64,000 bases of DNA from Reyranella massiliensis 521 (GTDB taxonomy: Bacteria; Pseudomonadota; Alphaproteobacteria; Reyranellales; Reyranellaceae), in assembly GCF_000312425.1 (NCBI RefSeq), contig NZ_HE997181.1:4530045-4594044 (forward strand), read 5' to 3'. This document shows positions 25,408-33,996 of this stretch, in pieces. A model generated the notes under the pieces. The model was not told the DNA's origin, did no database searches, and was given only the letters and a program-made list of their open reading frames with translations. The translations under genes and the position numbers were made by a program. The first letter of the stretch is position 1, and each line of letters begins with the position of its first letter.

Positions 25408-27033
25408 ATGACGACGTCCTTTCTCGAAGATGCCTCCTTCAACCAGTCGCCGGCCTTCGGCGACGTCGATCTCTTCGGCGCCGACCGCGCCCTGGCCGAT
25501 GCCGCGCAGCGCGCAGGCCTCGATCTCGCCGCGCTCTCCGTGTGCGGCCGCGACTATGGCGCCGCCGAGACGCTCGATCTCGGCAGGGTCGCCAACGAAA
25601 ACCCGCCGAAGCTGCGGATCATGGACGGCAAGGGCAATCGGCTCGATTTCGTCGAGTTTCATCCCGCCTATCACGCACTGATGGCAAAGAGCATCGGCCA
25701 CGGCATTCACGCATCGACACATGACGGCAGCGACAGCACGTCGCCCGTGTCCGCCCGGGCAGTACGGCTCTACCTCGCGACGCAGGCCGAGAGCGGCCAC
25801 ATGTGCCCGATCACGATGACCCACGCCTGCATCGGCGCGTTGCGCTCGGAGCCTGCACTGCTGGCAAAGTGGCTGTCTCACATCCGGACGCGGACCTACG
25901 ATCCGCGCCCGCTGCCATGGTGGGAAAAGAAGGGCGTGACCCTGGGCATGGGCATGACCGAACGTCAGGGCGGCACCGATGTTCGCGCCAACATCACCCG
26001 CGCGGCGCCCCATGGTGACCATGTCGAGATCAGCGGTCACAAGTGGTTCATGTCCGCGCCGATGTGCGATGCGTTCCTGGTGCTCGCACAGGCCGAGGGC
26101 GGCCTCACCTGCTATCTGATGCCGCGTCATCGGCCCGATGGCTCGCAGAACGCCATCCGCTTCCAGCGGCTGAAGGACAAGCTCGGCAACAAATCGAACG
26201 CTTCTTCCGAAGTCGAGTTTCACGGCGCCTATGCGGAGCGGGTTGGCGCCGAAGGCGCGGGCGTGCGCACCATCATCGAGATGGTGAACCTGACGCGGCT
26301 CGACTGCGCCATCGCCTCGGCCGGCCAGTCGCGCATCGCGCTGACGCAGGCGATCCATCACATCCGCAACCGTTCGGTCTTCCAGCGTCGCCTGGCCGAC
26401 CAGCCTTCGATGCGCGCGGTCGTGGCCGACATGGCGCTGGAACTCGAAGCACAGGTCGCTCTGGTGTTCCGCCTCTGTCGCGCCGTCGAACATGCCGAGT
26501 CCGACCCGCGCGAGGCGGCCTATGCACGCCTCCTGACCCCGGCCATCAAGTTCCTGGTGTGCAAGAGCACGCCGCAGCTGGTCTACGAAGCGCTCGAATG
26601 CCTGGGCGGCAACGGCTACACCGAGGACCTGCCGATGGCGCGCTACTTCCGCGAATCGCCGCTGAACGCGATCTGGGAAGGCTCGGGCAATGTCATGGCG
26701 CTCGACGTTCTGCGCGCTGCGAGCCGCCACCCCGACGCGGCGACCGACACGCTCTCGCGTCTCGTCCGCTCCGCCTCACAGACCTTCAATATCGGCCCGC
26801 TGGCGCAATCGCTGGAGCGGACCTTGAAGTCAGGCGATGCCGAGCGCCGCGCCCGCTTCCTCTGCGAGGGCCTCGCCAAGATCGCCGCGGTGTCAGCGCT
26901 CGCCGAAGCAGGCTCGCCCTTCGCCGCCGTCTACGCCGACTCGCGGCTGGGCAGCGCCCGTTTCGCGCAGTACGGCGCGGCGGACCTGGGCGATGCCGAG
27001 ACCCGATTGATGGACCGCGCGCTGGCGGCTTGA
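25408..27033 (+). CDS. aidB: AidB-like acyl-CoA dehydrogenase family protein
   Basis: 541 residues, the same length as E. coli AidB. The N-terminus NQSPAFGDVDLFGADRAL is characteristic of AidB, as are MTERQGGTDVRANIT (substrate/FAD loop) and ECLGGNGYTEDLPMARYFRE near residue 415. AidB is an FAD protein induced during alkylation damage with a C-terminal DNA-binding domain; here the region after residue 440 (SRHPDAATDTLSRLVRSAS) corresponds to that domain, though I cannot judge DNA binding. The start at 25408 gives the expected N-terminus; no strong ribosome site is seen. An isovaleryl-CoA dehydrogenase-like role is the alternative. Confidence 0.82.
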   Translation: MTTSFLEDASFNQSPAFGDVDLFGADRALADAAQRAGLDLAALSVCGRDYGAAETLDLGRVANENPPKLRIMDGKGNRLDFVEFHPAYHALMAKSIGHGIHASTHDGSDSTSPVSARAVRLYLATQAESGHMCPITMTHACIGALRSEPALLAKWLSHIRTRTYDPRPLPWWEKKGVTLGMGMTERQGGTDVRANITRAAPHGDHVEISGHKWFMSAPMCDAFLVLAQAEGGLTCYLMPRHRPDGSQNAIRFQRLKDKLGNKSNASSEVEFHGAYAERVGAEGAGVRTIIEMVNLTRLDCAIASAGQSRIALTQAIHHIRNRSVFQRRLADQPSMRAVVADMALELEAQVALVFRLCRAVEHAESDPREAAYARLLTPAIKFLVCKSTPQLVYEALECLGGNGYTEDLPMARYFRESPLNAIWEGSGNVMALDVLRAASRHPDAATDTLSRLVRSASQTFNIGPLAQSLERTLKSGDAERRARFLCEGLAKIAAVSALAEAGSPFAAVYADSRLGSARFAQYGAADLGDAETRLMDRALAA

Positions 27034-27141
27034 TGCCCACATTGATGGAAGGTGCTTGCGGCCGCCGGGCGCGCCACTAGACTTTCGCCTCATTGCCGGA
27101 GCCTGACGTTCCGGAGCAGTCGCAGCGAGTATACTTTCCTG

Positions 27142-28614
27142 ATGAAAAAGATCTTCACGGCGTGCCTCGGCACCGAGACCAATACCTTCGCCGCCATCCC
27201 GACCGGCCATCAGCTTTTCGAGGAAACCTGCCTCTACCGAAAGGCGAGCTACGGCAAGAACGTGCCGATGTTCGGCGCGCCGTTGGCGGTGTGGCGTGGC
27301 CGCGCCGAAGCCAAGGGCTGGGAGGTGGTGGAAAGCCTCTGCGCCTTCGCCCAGCCGGCCGGCAAGACGGTGAAGAAGGTCTACGAGGCCTTCCGCGACG
27401 AGATCCTGACGGATCTCAAGGCAGCCCTGCCGGTCGACGGTGTCCTGCTCTCCATGCACGGGGCGATGGTGGCCGAAGGTTACGACGACTGCGAGAGCGA
27501 CCTCGTCGCCCATGTGCGCAAGATCGTCGGGCCGGATGTGCCGGTCGGCGCCGAGCTCGACCTCCACTGCAACATCGGCGAGAGCCTGCTGCGCGACGCG
27601 ACGGCGCTGGTGCTGTTCAAGGAGTATCCGCACGTCGACGTGCCGGAGCGTGCCGACGATCTCTTCACCGTCATCGAGGGCGCCATCGAGGGCCGCACCA
27701 AGCCCGTCATGGCGGCCTTCGATTGCCGTATGATCGGCGTGTTCCACACCACGCGCGAGCCGATGCGCGGCTTCGTCGACAAGCTGCAGGCGATGGAAGG
27801 CAAGGACGGCGTGCTCTCGCTGTCGATCGGTCACGGCTTTCCCTGGGCCGACGTGAAGGAGATGGGCACGCGCCTGATCGCCATCACCGACAACGACAAG
27901 GCGAAGGCCGAGAAGCTCGCGCGCGAGCTCGGTATGGAATTCTTCGCCATGCGCGAACAGACGCAGCCGCCCTATGTGACGCTCGATGCCGCCATGGCGC
28001 GCGTCAGTTCGCACAACCTGCCCAAGCCCATGGTGCTGGCCGACGTATCCGACAATGCCGGCGGCGGAGCGGCTTCGGATTCGACCTTCATCCTGAAGGA
28101 GCTGCTCGACCGCAAGGTGAAGGACGCCGCGCTGGCCATGATCTGGGATCCTGGCGCCGTGAAACTCGCCTTCGAGGTCGGCGAAGGAGCCGAGCTCGAC
28201 ATCCGCCTCGGCGGCAAGCTCGGGCCACAATCTGGCCAGCCGGTCGATGCGCGCGCCAGGGTGTTGAAGGTCGCGAAGGACGTCACCATCGAGTTCGGCG
28301 GCGAGCGCAAGAGCGTCGGCTCGATCGGTGATGCCGCTGCATTCGAGATCGAGGGCGTGACGGTGATCGTCAATTCGCGGCGCACGCAGTGCCTCAGCCG
28401 TGACTGCTTCACCAAGCTCGGCGTCGATCCTTCGGCCAAGAAGGTGGTCGTGGTGAAGTCGATGCAGCACTTCCACGCCGCCTATGCGCCGATCGCCAGC
28501 GAAGTGGTCTATGTCGCCGCCCCCGGCGCGCTGGTGCCGGACTGGTCGCTGCTGCCCTACAAGAAGGCCGACAAGGCGCAGTGGCCGTTCGTCGCCCAGC
28601 CGCATACGGCATGA
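27142..28614 (+). CDS. M81 family metallopeptidase, MlrC-like
   Basis: 490-residue M81 (microcystinase C, MlrC) family protein, believed to be a zinc-dependent hydrolase of short peptides or amides. Family motifs: the start KKIFTACLGTETNTFAAIP, SMHGAMVAEGYDDCESD (about residue 110), GAELDLHCNI with candidate metal ligands, and ADVSDNAGGGAASDST near 300 that opens the C-terminal half. The ATG at 27142 fits the domain start; earlier in-frame starts would add Arg/Ser-rich residues. Its stop overlaps the start of a secreted RidA gene (ATGA), so the two are co-translated. Confidence 0.88.
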   Translation: MKKIFTACLGTETNTFAAIPTGHQLFEETCLYRKASYGKNVPMFGAPLAVWRGRAEAKGWEVVESLCAFAQPAGKTVKKVYEAFRDEILTDLKAALPVDGVLLSMHGAMVAEGYDDCESDLVAHVRKIVGPDVPVGAELDLHCNIGESLLRDATALVLFKEYPHVDVPERADDLFTVIEGAIEGRTKPVMAAFDCRMIGVFHTTREPMRGFVDKLQAMEGKDGVLSLSIGHGFPWADVKEMGTRLIAITDNDKAKAEKLARELGMEFFAMREQTQPPYVTLDAAMARVSSHNLPKPMVLADVSDNAGGGAASDSTFILKELLDRKVKDAALAMIWDPGAVKLAFEVGEGAELDIRLGGKLGPQSGQPVDARARVLKVAKDVTIEFGGERKSVGSIGDAAAFEIEGVTVIVNSRRTQCLSRDCFTKLGVDPSAKKVVVVKSMQHFHAAYAPIASEVVYVAAPGALVPDWSLLPYKKADKAQWPFVAQPHTA

Positions 28615-29099
28615 GCCGTCTCGCCTGCTACGGCCTGGTCGCAACGATAGCGGCGATGTCCACGGGCATCGCCGCGGCGCAATCGCCGAACGGGGTCGGG
28701 ACGCTCGCCCCGCCCGGCGCCATCAAGGCGGAAGGCACCTGGAGCGTGGGCGCGAGGGCAGGCGATTTCGTCTTCGTCGCCGGCATGCAGGGCGTCGATC
28801 CAGCGACCAATAAACAGGTAGCGGATCCCGAGGCACGGGTCCGGCAGGCGTTCCTCAACATCAGGACGATCGCCCAGTCGGAAGGTGCCAGCCTGCAGGA
28901 CTGCGTGAGGCTTACGGTCTATGTCAGCGATCTCAAGCAGGTGGCCCCCTTGGTCGACAAGGTGCAGGCCGAACTCTGGGGCAAGCCACCCTATCCGCCG
29001 CGGACCATGGTCGAGGTCCGCCGATTGTTCGACGACGACCTGATCGAGATCGACAGCGTCTTCTACGCCCCGCAGAACAAAGTGAATCGGGCGCGCTAA
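28611..29099 (+). CDS. RidA family protein with signal peptide
   Basis: 162 residues. Residues 1-24 form a signal peptide ([20 protein letters not shown]) and the rest a RidA (YjgF/UK114) domain: [34 protein letters not shown], and PPRTMVEV followed by [11 protein letters not shown]. The Arg in PPRTMVEV matches the catalytic Arg of enamine/imine deaminases, so activity may be retained. Most RidA proteins are cytosolic; a periplasmic one is less usual. It is translationally coupled to the M81 peptidase gene, suggesting joint processing of a peptide or amide. Confidence 0.85.
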   Translation: MSRLACYGLVATIAAMSTGIAAAQSPNGVGTLAPPGAIKAEGTWSVGARAGDFVFVAGMQGVDPATNKQVADPEARVRQAFLNIRTIAQSEGASLQDCVRLTVYVSDLKQVAPLVDKVQAELWGKPPYPPRTMVEVRRLFDDDLIEIDSVFYAPQNKVNRAR

Positions 29100-29119
29100 A
29101 AGGCCCGTATTTCAGGGCG

Positions 29120-29148
29120 TTTACAGCGGCGGGACTCATTGGTATGTT
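29120..29148 (+). promoter_or_regulatory. Sigma70-type promoter upstream of prs
   Basis: TTTACA (29120-29125) and TATGTT (29143-29148) are separated by exactly 17 bases. Transcription would start near 29155, giving a leader of about 80 bases before the prs ATG; the leader holds a small GTCGTT/AACGAC hairpin around 29180-29198. Confidence 0.5.
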
Positions 29149-29233
29149 CCGCCCCGTCGCGGCCGGGGATGGCCGTTTTGTCGTTTTATATCAACGACTT
29201 AACGAGATCCCGTCCCGGCGCAAGGGGCGCGAT

Positions 29234-30166
29234 ATGAAGATTCTCACCGGCAACAGCAATAAACCGCTGGCGGAGGCCATTTCCGCGAAGCTCGCTTTGC
29301 CATTGGTCAAGGCCAACATCCGACGGTTCTCGGACAACGAGATCTTCGTCGAAATCCTGGAAAACGTGCGTGGCGAGGACGTCTTCGTCATCCAGTCCAC
29401 GAGCTTTCCGGCCAACGACCATCTCATGGAGCTGCTGATCATCATCGACGCCCTGCGTCGCAGCTCGGCCCGCCGCATCACCGCGGTGATGCCCTACTAC
29501 GGCTACGCCCGGCAGGACCGCAAGACCGGGTCGCGCACGCCGATCTCGGCCAAGCTGGTCGCCAACCTGATCACCAACGCCGGCGCCCATCGCGTGCTCA
29601 CGCTCGACCTGCATGCCGGCCAGATCCAGGGCTTCTTCGACATTCCGCTCGACAATCTCTATGCCGGGCCGGTCTTCTCAAAGGACATCAAGGACACGCT
29701 GAGCAATCGCAAGCTCACGGTCGTGTCGCCCGACACCGGCGGCGTGGTGCGCGCCCGCGCCATCGCCAAGCGGATCGACGCCGACCTCGCCATCATCGAC
29801 AAGCGCCGCGAAGCCGCGGGCGTCAGCGAGGTCATGAACGTGATCGGCGATGTGAAGAGCCGCGACTGCATCCTGATCGACGACATCGTCGATTCGGCCG
29901 GTACGCTGTGCAACGCCGCGGTGGCGCTGATGGATCAGGGCGCCAAATCGGTCTCGGCCTATGTCACGCATGGTGTGCTGTCGGGCGGCGCGGTCGCCCG
30001 TGTCGCCGCCTCGCCGATGGAGAAGATGGTCATTACCGACTCGATCATGCCGACCGAGGCGGTGCGCGTGTCGCCCAACATCCGGCCGCTCAGCATCGCC
30101 ACGCTGATGGCCGAGGCGATGAAGCGCATTGCCGACGAGGCGTCGGTTTCGAGCCTGTTCGACTAG
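29234..30166 (+). CDS. prs: Ribose-phosphate pyrophosphokinase (PRPP synthetase)
   Basis: 310 residues, the normal length for class I PRPP synthetases, which transfer pyrophosphate from ATP to ribose 5-phosphate for purine, pyrimidine, His, Trp and NAD synthesis. Motifs: [20 protein letters not shown], the ATP-binding [20 protein letters not shown], the Mg/PRPP loop [16 protein letters not shown], and the flexible-loop Lys-Arg in [10 protein letters not shown] chose ATG 29234 because it starts [16 protein letters not shown], as in other Prs; the frame upstream includes the promoter. It heads the prs-rplY-pth-ychF block. Confidence 0.96.
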   Translation: MKILTGNSNKPLAEAISAKLALPLVKANIRRFSDNEIFVEILENVRGEDVFVIQSTSFPANDHLMELLIIIDALRRSSARRITAVMPYYGYARQDRKTGSRTPISAKLVANLITNAGAHRVLTLDLHAGQIQGFFDIPLDNLYAGPVFSKDIKDTLSNRKLTVVSPDTGGVVRARAIAKRIDADLAIIDKRREAAGVSEVMNVIGDVKSRDCILIDDIVDSAGTLCNAAVALMDQGAKSVSAYVTHGVLSGGAVARVAASPMEKMVITDSIMPTEAVRVSPNIRPLSIATLMAEAMKRIADEASVSSLFD

Positions 30167-30250
30167 GAATTTCAGGAGTTTCGAGAGATCCGGCGATGGG
30201 CACCCCTGGAGGCTACGCCGCGATAAGAGAGCAACCCAAGGAGAAGTGAG

Positions 30251-30943
30251 ATGGCAGAGACGACAAAGGTCGTCGCGAAGATGCGAGATCGGGCCGGTAA
30301 AGGGGGCGCCCGCTCCAGCCGTCGCGAAGGACTGATTCCGGCCGTGATCTACGGCGACAAGCAGCCCCCCGTCATGATTGCGGTCGAGCCGAAGACGATC
30401 GAACGCGAGCTGCACAAGGAAGGCTACTTCAACCATCGGCTCAAGATCGCCGTCGACGGTAAGGACTTCGACGTCCTGCCGCGCGACGTTCAGGTCGATC
30501 CGGTGACGGACAGACCCCTCCATCTCGACTTCCTGCGGATCGGGCCCGACTCGATCATCACCGTGCAGGTGCCCGTTCACTTCCGCAATGAAACGGCATC
30601 TCCCGGCATCAAGCGCGGCGGCGTGCTGAACGTCGTGTTGCACGAAATCACCGTGCGCACCAAGGCCGACAAGATTCCGGAATTCTTCGAAGTCGATCTG
30701 ACCGGCCTCGAAATCGGCCACTCGATCCACATGTCGACCCTCAACATTCCCGAGGACGTGCGCGTGGTGACCCGCGACAACAATGCCACCGTGGCGTCGA
30801 TTGCCGCACCGACCGTGGTGCGCGAAACGACGGTGGATGCAGGCGCGGCAGCGCCGGCCGAAGGTGCCGCAGCGGCTCCGGCGGCGGGTGCAGCAGCGGC
30901 TCCGGCGGCGGGTGCCAAGGCACCGGCTCCGGCCAAGAAGTAA
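30251..30943 (+). CDS. rplY: 50S ribosomal protein L25 (Ctc-type)
   Basis: 230 residues: an N-terminal 5S-rRNA-binding L25 domain (residues 5-95, with RDRAGKGGARSSRREGLIPA and VIYG) and the C-terminal TL5/Ctc beta domain (about 100-190; VPVHFRNETASPGIKRGG). A disordered tail of Ala, Pro and Gly after residue 195 ends in Lys-Lys. GGAGA precedes the start. The gene lies between prs and pth, the common proteobacterial order, so it is probably co-transcribed with both. Confidence 0.95.
   Translation: MAETTKVVAKMRDRAGKGGARSSRREGLIPAVIYGDKQPPVMIAVEPKTIERELHKEGYFNHRLKIAVDGKDFDVLPRDVQVDPVTDRPLHLDFLRIGPDSIITVQVPVHFRNETASPGIKRGGVLNVVLHEITVRTKADKIPEFFEVDLTGLEIGHSIHMSTLNIPEDVRVVTRDNNATVASIAAPTVVRETTVDAGAAAPAEGAAAAPAAGAAAAPAAGAKAPAPAKK
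30864..30911 (+). repeat. Two-copy 24-bp tandem repeat in rplY
   Basis: Two adjacent 24-base units, differing only at two positions, encode GAAAAPAA twice in the low-complexity C-terminal tail of L25. The tail length probably varies between strains by slippage of this unit. Confidence 0.75.
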
Positions 30944-30970
30944 GCAGCGGGCGAAGGTACCGCTCGGTCG

Positions 30971-31594
30971 ATGCTCCTGCTGGTCGGGCTCGGCAATCCC
31001 GGGCCACGCTATGCCGGGCACCGGCACAATGTTGGATTCATGGCGGTGGACGAAATCGTCCGCCGCCGTGTCTTCTCGCCCTGGCGCACACGTTTTCACG
31101 GCGAGGTCGCCGAGGGACATCTCGGCGGCGAGCGCGTCATCGCGCTGAAACCGATGACCTTCATGAACGAATCGAGCAAGGCGGTGGGCGAAGCCGTGCG
31201 CTTCCTCAAGGTCCCGCTCGACCGCGTCGTGGTGTTCCACGACGAACTCGATATTGCGCCCGGCCGGGTGCGTATGAAGAAGGGCGGCGGCGCCGGAGGC
31301 CATAACGGCCTGCGCGACATCGACGCCCATGTCGGCAAGGACTATCGCCGCGTGCGCATCGGCATCGGCCACCCCGGCCACAAGGATCTCGTGCTGCACT
31401 GGGTGCTGCGCGATTTCGAGCCGGACGAGCGCGATGCCAAGACCGGATGGCTGCCGAAGGTGCTGAACGCGCTGGCCGAGGAATCGGTGCTGCTGGTCGA
31501 AGGTGGCGCCAAGGCCGACGAGAAGTATATGAGCCGGGTCGCCAGCCTGGCGCCGCCGCCGGATCTTCCGGCCCGGCTGAACATCAAAGAGTAG
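30971..31594 (+). CDS. pth: Peptidyl-tRNA hydrolase
   Basis: 207-residue Pth, which frees tRNA from prematurely released peptidyl-tRNA. The N-terminus [20 protein letters not shown] carries the conserved Asn and catalytic His of [40 protein letters not shown] and GHNGLRDID are the remaining signatures. Length is slightly above the E. coli enzyme (194) because of a C-terminal tail. It lies 27 bases after rplY and 3 bases before ychF. Confidence 0.96.
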   Translation: MLLLVGLGNPGPRYAGHRHNVGFMAVDEIVRRRVFSPWRTRFHGEVAEGHLGGERVIALKPMTFMNESSKAVGEAVRFLKVPLDRVVVFHDELDIAPGRVRMKKGGGAGGHNGLRDIDAHVGKDYRRVRIGIGHPGHKDLVLHWVLRDFEPDERDAKTGWLPKVLNALAEESVLLVEGGAKADEKYMSRVASLAPPPDLPARLNIKE

Positions 31595-31597
31595 ATC

Positions 31598-32695
31598 ATG
31601 GGTTTCAACTGCGGAATCGTCGGACTGCCCAATGTCGGCAAATCGACTCTGTTCAATGCGCTTACCGCCACGCAGGCGGCGCAGGCAGCCAACTATCCGT
31701 TCTGCACCATCGAGCCGAACGTCGGCCGCGTCGCCGTGCCCGATCCGCGGCTGGACAAGCTCGCCGGCATCGCGGGCTCGGCCAAGATCATCAACACGCA
31801 GCTCGAATTCGTGGACATTGCCGGCCTGGTGAAGGGCGCCTCGCGCGGCGAAGGGCTGGGCAACCAGTTCCTCGGCAACATCCGCGAGGTCGACGCCATC
31901 GCGCATGTGCTACGCTGCTTCGAAGATGGTGACGTGACGCACGTCTCGGGCACCGTCGATCCGGTGCGCGACGCCGAGATTGTCGAGACCGAGTTGATGC
32001 TGGCCGACCTCGACAGCCTCGAAAAGCGCCTGCCCGCCCTCGAGAAGCGCGCCAAGGGCGGCGACAAGGAGGCCGCCGCCGAAGCGCCGGTGGTGAAGAA
32101 GGTCCTGGTCTCCCTGCGCGACGGCAAGGCCGCCCGCGAGACCGAGATCAGCGACGACGAGCGGCCGGCTTTCGCGCGGCTGCAGCTCATTACCGCCAAG
32201 CCGATGATGTACGTGCTGAACGTCGAGGAAGCTTCGGCCGCCACCGGCAACGCCCACAGCGCCAAGGCCGAGGCCTTCGCCAAGTCGCGCGGCATGCCGT
32301 CGGTCGTGATCTCGGCGGCCATCGAAGCCGAAGTGGCACAGCTGCCAGCCGAGGACCAGAGCGACTATCTGGCCTCGCTCGGCCTTGAGGAGACAGGTCT
32401 CGCCCGCGTGGTGCGCGCGGGCTATGGGCTGCTCGACCTGGTAACTTTCTTCACCGTCGGCCCCAAGGAAGCCCGCGCCTGGACCGTCCACCGCGACGCC
32501 AAGGCGCCTGAGGCGGCCGGCGTCATCCACACCGACTTCGAGAAGGGCTTCATCCGCGCCGAGACCATCGCCTACGACGACTACGTGACCCTGAACGGCG
32601 AAGCGGGCGCACGCGACGCCGGCAAGCTCCGCCTCGAAGGCAAGGACTACGCGGTCAAGGACGGCGACGTCTTCCACTTCCGCTTTAACGTGTAG
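31598..32695 (+). CDS. ychF: Redox-regulated ribosome-associated ATPase YchF (OLA1 family)
   Basis: 365-residue Obg-related P-loop protein that prefers ATP. The P-loop is GLPNVGKSTLFNALT (residues 8-22), switch II lies in VDIAGLVKGASRGEGLGNQF, and the changed specificity motif reads MYVLNVEE in place of NKxD. A coiled-coil domain (about 130-200) and a C-terminal TGS domain (RAWTVHRDAKAPEAAGVIHT, then DFEKGFIRAE) complete the family layout. It is the last gene of the housekeeping block. Confidence 0.96.
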   Translation: MGFNCGIVGLPNVGKSTLFNALTATQAAQAANYPFCTIEPNVGRVAVPDPRLDKLAGIAGSAKIINTQLEFVDIAGLVKGASRGEGLGNQFLGNIREVDAIAHVLRCFEDGDVTHVSGTVDPVRDAEIVETELMLADLDSLEKRLPALEKRAKGGDKEAAAEAPVVKKVLVSLRDGKAARETEISDDERPAFARLQLITAKPMMYVLNVEEASAATGNAHSAKAEAFAKSRGMPSVVISAAIEAEVAQLPAEDQSDYLASLGLEETGLARVVRAGYGLLDLVTFFTVGPKEARAWTVHRDAKAPEAAGVIHTDFEKGFIRAETIAYDDYVTLNGEAGARDAGKLRLEGKDYAVKDGDVFHFRFNV

Positions 32696-32713
32696 TCAGG
32701 CGCCGGGCTCGCC

Positions 32714-32744
32714 TTGACTCTCCCCTAAGGGGAGACGCTACCGT
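32714..32744 (+). promoter_or_regulatory. MerR-type promoter with palindromic operator
   Basis: TTGACT (32714-32719) and TACCGT (32739-32744) are separated by 19 bases instead of 17, and the spacer holds a perfect palindrome CTCCCC-TAA-GGGGAG (32720-32734). The over-long spacer with a centred dyad is the hallmark of promoters untwisted by MerR-family activators. It directly precedes the MerR-family gene, so autoregulation is very likely. The predicted start of transcription falls at 32751-32752, on or next to the ATG. Confidence 0.82.
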
Positions 32745-32751
32745 CGCGGAC

Positions 32752-33564
32752 ATGATGCTTCGGATCGGCGATTTCGCGCGCCGTGGCCGCGTGTCGGTCA
32801 AAGCGCTGCACCACTACGAGGCAATGGGCCTCCTCAAGCCGGCTCGGGTCGATCCCGTCACCGGCTACCGCTTCTACGAACCCTCCCAGCTTGGCGTGCT
32901 TCACCGGCTGATGGTGCTGCGCGCGCTCGGCCTGCCGCTGGAGCAAATTCGCACCTTCCTGGAGGAGGCCCCGTCGCCGGCGGTCATGCGTGCCCTGCTC
33001 GACGAACGCAAGGCGGTCCTCGCCCGCCGGATCGATGCCGAGCGCGCCCAGCTCGCGGCCGTCGAGGCACGCATCCGCCATCTGGAAGACGCGCACGGCC
33101 CCGAATACGACGTCGTCGTGCGCGACGTGCCGGCGGCAATCGTGGCGAGCCTGCGTCGCGTCGTGCCGGACTACGCCGCCATCGACCATCTGTTCGCCGA
33201 GATCGCCGGCGCCTTGCCGGGAACGGCGCGAATCGCGGGCCATGGCGCCGTCTGGCACCACTGCGCGCCCGAGCGCCGGGAGATCGACTGCGAAGCCGTC
33301 GTCATGCTGGAACGGCCGACGCGGGCACCGCGCAGCATCAAGGTCTATCAGCTGCCGGCCTGTCGGGCGGCCTGCGTGGTGCACCCCAGCGACGAAGATG
33401 CCTTCGCGCCGGCCTGCAACGCCGCGCGCATGGCCTCGTCGCGCCAGCGCTTCGAGATTGGCGGCCCGATGCGCGAACGTTACTTCTCGAGCGTGGGCAA
33501 TAACCGCTTCGACCTCACCGAGATCCAGTTTCCCCTGCAACCTGCGCCGGGAGGCGTGTCATGA
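32752..33564 (+). CDS. MerR-family regulator with GyrI-like effector domain
   Basis: 270 residues. The winged-helix DNA-binding domain is at 1-72 (RIGDFARRGRVSVKALHHYE, ARVDPVTGYRFYEPSQLG), then a dimerisation helix (about 80-120), then a GyrI/AraC-E-bind-like effector domain (about 123-270; EYDVVVRDVPAAIVASLRRV, ERREIDCEAVVML) as in BmrR-type regulators that sense bulky or lipophilic compounds. No ribosome site precedes the ATG, consistent with a leaderless mRNA from the MerR-type promoter just upstream. It overlaps the following RidA gene by four bases. Confidence 0.9.
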   Translation: MMLRIGDFARRGRVSVKALHHYEAMGLLKPARVDPVTGYRFYEPSQLGVLHRLMVLRALGLPLEQIRTFLEEAPSPAVMRALLDERKAVLARRIDAERAQLAAVEARIRHLEDAHGPEYDVVVRDVPAAIVASLRRVVPDYAAIDHLFAEIAGALPGTARIAGHGAVWHHCAPERREIDCEAVVMLERPTRAPRSIKVYQLPACRAACVVHPSDEDAFAPACNAARMASSRQRFEIGGPMRERYFSSVGNNRFDLTEIQFPLQPAPGGVS

Positions 33565-33965
33565 CCGTCGTTCTTTCCAGTCCCAAGACCCTGCCGCCGC
33601 CCACCGGCTACTCTCAGATCGCCGAGGTGACCAAAGGCAAGATCGTCCTGATCGCAGGCCAGGTCGCGCACGATGTCGACGGCAAACTCGTCGGCGAGGG
33701 CGACTTCCGTGCCCAGGTCGAGCAGATCTTCAAGAATCTCGACGCCGCCGTCCGCGCCGCCGGCGGCACCTTCAAAGACATCGTGAAGATCAACAACTAC
33801 TGCGTGGCGAGCGTCCCGCCCGAGGAGATCTCAGCCTTCCGCGATGTGCGCGATCGCTACGTCGATCTCGCGCACCCGCCGACCAGCACGTTCATCTATG
33901 TCAGCCGCCTGGTCCGGCCGGGCTGGTTGTTCGAGATCGACGCGACGGCGGTGATCGACGGCTGA
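33561..33965 (+). CDS. RidA-like protein lacking the catalytic arginine
   Basis: 134-residue RidA/YjgF-fold protein (KIVLIAGQVAHDVDGKL, QVEQIFKNLDAAVRAAGGTF, KDIVKINNY). At the place where deaminating RidA has an Arg (ARSxVEV) this protein reads HPPTSTFIYVSRL, so it probably does not deaminate enamines and belongs with the divergent Rid subgroups. It is translationally coupled to a MerR regulator with an effector-binding domain, so it may act on the compound sensed by that regulator. Confidence 0.87.
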   Translation: MTVVLSSPKTLPPPTGYSQIAEVTKGKIVLIAGQVAHDVDGKLVGEGDFRAQVEQIFKNLDAAVRAAGGTFKDIVKINNYCVASVPPEEISAFRDVRDRYVDLAHPPTSTFIYVSRLVRPGWLFEIDATAVIDG

Positions 33966-33996
33966 CGCGCTGCCCCCTTTGTTCAGGGAGGAAGCA

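Noticed and set aside
29678..31906. 742-codon minus-strand frame spanning prs, rplY and pth
   Set aside because: It runs antisense across several well-defined housekeeping genes and has no recognisable domain or ribosome site.
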